NCBI GenBank assembly: GCA_031276365.1
Contig: JAISNG010000014.1
Location: forward strand, 1 to 16,488
Length of the DNA: 16,488 nt
DNA from: Campylobacteraceae bacterium
GTDB lineage: Bacteria > Campylobacterota > Campylobacteria > Campylobacterales > Campylobacteraceae
Direction: 5' to 3'
Of this stretch, positions 13,813 to 16,488 are shown piece by piece. Each line of letters begins with the position of its first letter. Within the stretch, counting starts at the first letter, position 1. The notes beneath the pieces are model-generated. The model was not told the DNA's origin and made no database searches. It worked only from the letters and a program-made list of their open reading frames with translations. Both the position numbers and the translations under genes were made by a program.

Positions 13813-14779
13813 CGGCGGACTTGATAGCATGATTGCTATGAAGCTCATAACAAATCAAGGTATTGATGTAAAAGCCATCAATATAAATATAGGCTTTGGC
13901 GGCACGAAAGACATGTCGGCGGTATTTAGGGAGCGCGCTTTAGCGGTCGGGGCGGACTTTGAGATGATTGACGCAAGAGAGGAGTATCTGCAAAAAGTAC
14001 TTTTTTCTCCCAAATACGGATACGGTAAGCGTTTCAATCCATGTATAGACTGCCACGCTTTTATGATGAGAAAGGCGAGGGAGCTTTTGGAAAAAGAGGC
14101 GGCGGATTTTATCATAACGGGTGAAGTGCTTGGTCAGCGTCCCATGAGCCAAAACTCAAAATCCTTAAAAAATGTGCTTGAACTTGGCGATGATGACGGT
14201 ATTATACTGCGTCCCATGAGCGCGAAGCTTTTAGCGCCCACAAAACCAGAAATAAATGGATGGGTGGATAGGGAAAAACTGCTTGACATTGAGGGCAGGG
14301 ACAGAAAAAGGCAGCTTGCTTTGGCACAAGAGTTTGGTTTTAGCGGGTTTGCAAGTCCTGGCGGCGGCTGTTTGCTTACGGATATAAATTTTAGTGAAAA
14401 ATTACGAGATTTTGTCAAGTATCAGCCATTGTATGCAGAAGATATCGCACTTTTGAAGGTTGGCAGGCATTTTAGATTGGAGCATAACGCCAAATTGGTG
14501 CTTGGACGTAACGAAGGTGAAAATAAAATCCTAAAAGAGCTTGAAAACAGCGCATTTTCAGATATCTATCTTGGTGATGATTTGCCTGCGCCTTATGGCA
14601 AAATCTCGCAAAACGCCGTGTCGGATGAAAAAATCTTTGCTGCAAAGCTCACTCTTTTCTACACAAAAATAGAGAAAAATAGACCGCACAAAGTGCAAAT
14701 CGCGGATGAGCTTTTTGAAGTCTGCGCATTTGAGAGTGTAAATGATTTTAAGCGGTATGCTGTAGGCGCGCATGTGTAG
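13790..14779 (+). CDS. PP-loop ATPase, probable iron-sulfur tRNA thiolase with C-terminal NFACT-R-like region
   Basis: A 329-aa protein of the N-type ATP pyrophosphatase superfamily (ThiI, MnmA, TtuA, TtcA), enzymes that adenylate tRNA uridine or cytidine before adding sulfur. The PP-loop is SGGLDS (8-13). A C-x-x-C pair (C85, C88 in NPCIDCHAF) and a third cysteine C194 (SPGGGCLLTD) are placed like the three 4Fe-4S ligands of TtuA and TtcA. ITGEVLGQRPMSQ (109-121) is the conserved block after the cysteine pair. From about 215 on a separate domain includes HFRLEHNAKLVLGRNEGEN (227-245), which recalls the NFACT-R-type RNA-binding region I know fused to such ATPases. It is often annotated loosely as argininosuccinate synthase or tRNA methyltransferase; neither fits well. 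AAGGAG lies 12 bases before the ATG. It is probably co-transcribed with dnaG. The modified base is unknown. Confidence 0.75.
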   Translation: MRALALFSGGLDSMIAMKLITNQGIDVKAININIGFGGTKDMSAVFRERALAVGADFEMIDAREEYLQKVLFSPKYGYGKRFNPCIDCHAFMMRKARELLEKEAADFIITGEVLGQRPMSQNSKSLKNVLELGDDDGIILRPMSAKLLAPTKPEINGWVDREKLLDIEGRDRKRQLALAQEFGFSGFASPGGGCLLTDINFSEKLRDFVKYQPLYAEDIALLKVGRHFRLEHNAKLVLGRNEGENKILKELENSAFSDIYLGDDLPAPYGKISQNAVSDEKIFAAKLTLFYTKIEKNRPHKVQIADELFEVCAFESVNDFKRYAVGAHV

Positions 14780-14829
14780 GGAGTTCCATAATGCCTCATG
14801 TTTATTAAAATTATTAAAGGTTTTATCTG

Positions 14830-14835
14830 TATAAT
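14830..14835 (+). promoter_or_regulatory. Candidate -10 box for tRNA-Ala
   Basis: TATAAT stands 23 bases before the mature tRNA 5' end, so a start near 14842 would leave a precursor leader of about 17 bases for RNase P. There is no clear -35. The 79-base gap from the PP-loop gene holds nothing else I can name. Confidence 0.5.
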
Positions 14836-14858
14836 ACCGTTTTTGATTTATCTTACAT

Positions 14859-14934
14859 GGGGTGTTAGCTCAGCTGGGAGAGCGCAACGCTGGCAGTGTT
14901 GAGGTCAGGGGTTCGAACCCCCTACACTCCACCA
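14859..14934 (+). tRNA. tRNA-Ala (anticodon GGC)
   Basis: The 76-base gene folds completely. The acceptor stem is GGGGTGT/ACACTCC with one G-U pair and discriminator A. The D stem is GCTC/GAGC, the anticodon stem CAACG/TGTTG with loop CTGGCAG, and the T stem AGGGG/CCCCT with loop TTCGAAC. The CCA end is encoded (14932-14934). Anticodon GGC reads GCC and GCU alanine codons. The gene is intact although an integrase gene begins 19 bases downstream pointing at it, so its 3' end is the likely insertion target, restored by the element. Confidence 0.97.
14911..14934. other. Probable attachment site of the integrated element (3' part of tRNA-Ala)
   Basis: Elements with tyrosine integrases commonly recombine within the T-loop to CCA part of a tRNA gene, and the integrase here lies directly beside it in the usual orientation (transcribed toward the tRNA). 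The core length cannot be set because the second copy lies outside the window. This site is inferred from position alone. Confidence 0.4.
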
Positions 14935-14953
14935 CGAAAACATCGGCATTCTC

Positions 14954-16030
14954 TCAACTTTTGGACACCTTAATTTTATCAAGTGTGCCAGAGATTGTGC
15001 CAGAATACAAATACTGCCCGTCATCTATTTTCACAAGCGAACCCTCTATATATTTGCCGTAAGTCTGCTGAATTACCCTTACGTCTTCATGTCCGACAAA
15101 TTCCGCGATAATAGGCGCGCTCACACCGTTTAAAAGCATATGAGATATAAACGTATGCCTTGTCGCATATAACTTGCGATGTTTTATGCCGCATTCTTTT
15201 AGAAGCCTGCACCATTTTTTGCGCAATGCGTTGATGTCGTGATACGGTTCGCCATTTTCATTTATAACCAAATGCAGAGTTTTGCGACCGCTTGTATTAA
15301 CAAGAGCATTAAAATACTGCCTTGCCTCTTGCCTCACAGGTATTTTGCGCTTACTTGCTTTTGTTTTTGGCTTGCCCGTTACGCCTCTTACGATAACCTC
15401 GTTTATTTCTATGAAGTTATGCGATATTTGAGGCAGTTTCAACCCTAAAAGTTCGCTCGGACGCATACCCATCGTAAACAAAACGCCCAAAATATTCTTA
15501 AAACTGCCGCTTGCGTGCGATAAAATCTTGTCAACCTCCTCTTGTGTGAAAGGATTGACATCGTTACCATCGTCCTTAAGTGGAAAATTTAGGGCTTTAT
15601 TTTGTTCAATGTATTCGTCCTCCACAGCCATTTGCAAAATGCCGCTAAGTGCCGCAAGATAGTTCTTTTTGGAAACATCTTTCATTTTCAAGGACTGCAC
15701 AAAATCCCTAATATCAAGCCGTGTGATAGACGCTACATCTCTATCCTCGCCGAAAAACTTTATTGTAAATTCAGTGTAACGCGCTATGTTGTAATAGCTT
15801 TTGCGCCCTTCCGAATGTAATAGGTGTTTGTCGGCATAATATCTAACACTCTTAGCTTTTTGCAAAGTCCTGTTTTTAAGCTTTATAAGGATAACAGGTA
15901 TGACTTCGTTTTGAAGATACTGCCTGTTTTGCTTCGTATCGCTTAATTTTGTGGATTTTCTAACATCGCGTGCGCCGTTTTGGTATCTAAGGTAAAGAAC
16001 ATTGTTTCTGCTGACTATTTTAACTTTCAT
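14954..16030 (-). CDS. Tyrosine site-specific integrase
   Basis: Integrates and excises the element at the adjacent tRNA-Ala by strand exchange. The ATG at 16030 is chosen over one at 16081 because AAGGAG lies 6 bases before it, giving 358 aa. Residues 60-140 form the SAM-like core-binding domain (ARYTEFTIKFFG, LDIRDFVQSLK, SKKNYLAALSGILQMAVE). The catalytic domain has R190 (MGMRPSELLGL), a lysine in the TKASKRKIPV hairpin (K224 or K227), Y-x-x-R with R291 (LYATRHTF), H314 (FVGHED) and nucleophile Y324 (QQTYGKY). A tyrosine replaces the first His of the HxxR box, a common variant in phage-type integrases. All catalytic parts are present, so it looks functional. Confidence 0.93.
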   Translation of the reverse strand: MKVKIVSRNNVLYLRYQNGARDVRKSTKLSDTKQNRQYLQNEVIPVILIKLKNRTLQKAKSVRYYADKHLLHSEGRKSYYNIARYTEFTIKFFGEDRDVASITRLDIRDFVQSLKMKDVSKKNYLAALSGILQMAVEDEYIEQNKALNFPLKDDGNDVNPFTQEEVDKILSHASGSFKNILGVLFTMGMRPSELLGLKLPQISHNFIEINEVIVRGVTGKPKTKASKRKIPVRQEARQYFNALVNTSGRKTLHLVINENGEPYHDINALRKKWCRLLKECGIKHRKLYATRHTFISHMLLNGVSAPIIAEFVGHEDVRVIQQTYGKYIEGSLVKIDDGQYLYSGTISGTLDKIKVSKS

Positions 16031-16087
16031 GTCATCTCCTTGAAAGCTAAAACTGATGGTTGAACAATGCGATTGTAACATGTTAAA

Positions 16088-16324
16088 TTAACCTGCTAAC
16101 TTTTGAGCCATACGGGTAGCAAAATCATCTACCTCGTCTTTTACATTCCGTAACATCCATTCGTCTATTTTCTGACGAATGAAGCGGATTTTTGTATTTG
16201 GTCCGTCAGGCTGGACGAAATGAACGCCAAGCCGCCAATCGTTACATTTGATTTTTTTCTTGATATATGCCCTTGAACAGCTTATATATTCACATAGAGC
16301 AGAGGTATCAAGATAGGCTTTCAT
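16088..16324 (-). CDS. Excisionase-like small helix-turn-helix protein
   Basis: A 78-aa protein directly upstream of the integrase, 57 bases away and on the same strand. Residues 5-55 (LDTSALCEYISCSRAYIKKKIK, then GVHFVQP...IRFIRQKIDEWM) have the winged-helix layout of Xis/AlpA-type proteins: a first helix, recognition helix, a short wing and the closing D-E-W-M that normally ends such domains. The tail is acidic then basic (DEVDDFATRMAQKLAG). Such proteins bend DNA to steer the integrase toward excision or activate int transcription. AAGGG precedes the ATG, which overlaps the stop of the upstream 37-aa gene as ATGA. Confidence 0.75.
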   Translation of the reverse strand: MKAYLDTSALCEYISCSRAYIKKKIKCNDWRLGVHFVQPDGPNTKIRFIRQKIDEWMLRNVKDEVDDFATRMAQKLAG

Positions 16325-16434
16325 TTTTTACCCTTTTTATCAACAATCCATACAGCGATAGCCGTAATGATAAAGCCGATAAATGCAACAATCGCAAGTA
16401 AAATGCCAAAAATTAGCGCGGTTGTTTCTAACAT
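16321..16434 (-). CDS. 37-aa single-pass membrane peptide
   Basis: A very short but convincing gene: AAAAGGAG lies 7 bases before the ATG, and its TGA overlaps the ATG of the excisionase-like gene by 4 bases. The product begins MLETTALIFGILLAIVAFIG, continues as a single hydrophobic helix of about 25 residues, and ends in a lysine-rich tail (VDKKGKK). The positive-inside rule puts the C-terminus in the cytoplasm. I know no family for it. Candidate roles are a holin- or toxin-like peptide, a superinfection-exclusion peptide or a small regulator; none is shown by the sequence. Confidence 0.7.
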   Translation of the reverse strand: MLETTALIFGILLAIVAFIGFIITAIAVWIVDKKGKK

Positions 16435-16448
16435 TGTTTGCTCCTTTT

Positions 16449-16473
16449 AGGCTATTTTCTGTTGAGTTAGCCT
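16449..16473 (-). promoter_or_regulatory. Inverted repeat just upstream of the small membrane-peptide gene
   Basis: AGGCTA/TAGCCT, a 6-bp perfect stem with a 13-base loop, ends 5 bases before the AAAAGGAG ribosome site (read on the minus strand). It could be an operator for the integrase operon or a leader hairpin. The AT-rich sequence further right (TATATTTATAAC on the minus strand) may hold the -10 box. Confidence 0.35.
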
Positions 16474-16488
16474 GTTATAAATATACTC

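Noticed and set aside
14862..15062. 66-codon frame over the tRNA
   Set aside because: It is a translation of tRNA-Ala and antisense integrase sequence.
16031..16081. 17-codon extension of the integrase
   Set aside because: The ATG at 16030 has AAGGAG at ideal spacing, while the upstream ATG has none; the extra residues do not look like integrase.
1..16488. CRISPR array, rRNA, insertion sequence or transposase
   Set aside because: Looked for regularly spaced identical repeats, conserved rRNA segments and transposase motifs; none seen. The only mobile-element genes are those beside tRNA-Ala.

Overview
The window looks like a chromosomal segment of a Campylobacterota (epsilonproteobacterial) bacterium, most likely a free-living, Sulfurimonas-like relative. 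Three things point there: low-GC codon use, sigma70 promoters made of a TATAAT box behind T-rich sequence without a clear -35, and a core block running aroC, rnc, rnhA and a TPR-protein gene divergently from dnaG. From memory, that block order matches Campylobacter jejuni. The genus is inference; no marker in the window fixes it.

Layout from left to right. (1) Positions 1-1938 hold a sulfonate/taurine ABC importer: the last codons of a tauC-like permease, then tauA (periplasmic binding protein) and tauB (ATPase). (2) Positions about 2030-3908 hold a distinctly AT-rich two-gene cassette with its own promoter: an OLD/RecF-like ABC ATPase and a small TOPRIM-fold DUF3226 protein whose genes overlap by 4 bases. 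It resembles a split OLD nuclease and is the best candidate for an undescribed defence system. A structured, gene-free AT-rich gap follows to 4234. (3) Positions 4235-7660 hold sulP (STAS-domain anion transporter), nrdB (class I ribonucleotide reductase radical subunit) and pcm (protein repair methyltransferase), all rightward and closely spaced. (4) Positions 7661-7836 are a convergent gap with two copies of an imperfect 26-base repeat. (5) Positions 7837-12086 hold a leftward operon of six genes, every one overlapping its neighbour: a LapB-like TPR/zinc-ribbon membrane protein, rnhA, rnc, aroC, a DUF4328 membrane protein and an unknown 153-aa protein. (6) Its promoter lies back-to-back with the rightward promoter of dnaG, whose mRNA appears leaderless. 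dnaG overlaps a PP-loop tRNA thiolase-like gene with three cysteines suited to an iron-sulfur cluster. (7) Positions 14859-14934 encode tRNA-Ala(GGC). (8) From 14954 to the right edge is the integrase end of an element inserted at that tRNA: tyrosine integrase, excisionase-like HTH protein and a 37-aa membrane peptide, all leftward. The element continues past the window.

Together, the core genes cover DNA replication and repair (dnaG, rnhA, nrdB), RNA maturation and modification (rnc, PP-loop protein, tRNA), aromatic amino-acid synthesis (aroC) and sulfur/anion uptake (tau genes, sulP). The accessory material sits in two places: the ATPase-TOPRIM islet and the tRNA-linked element.
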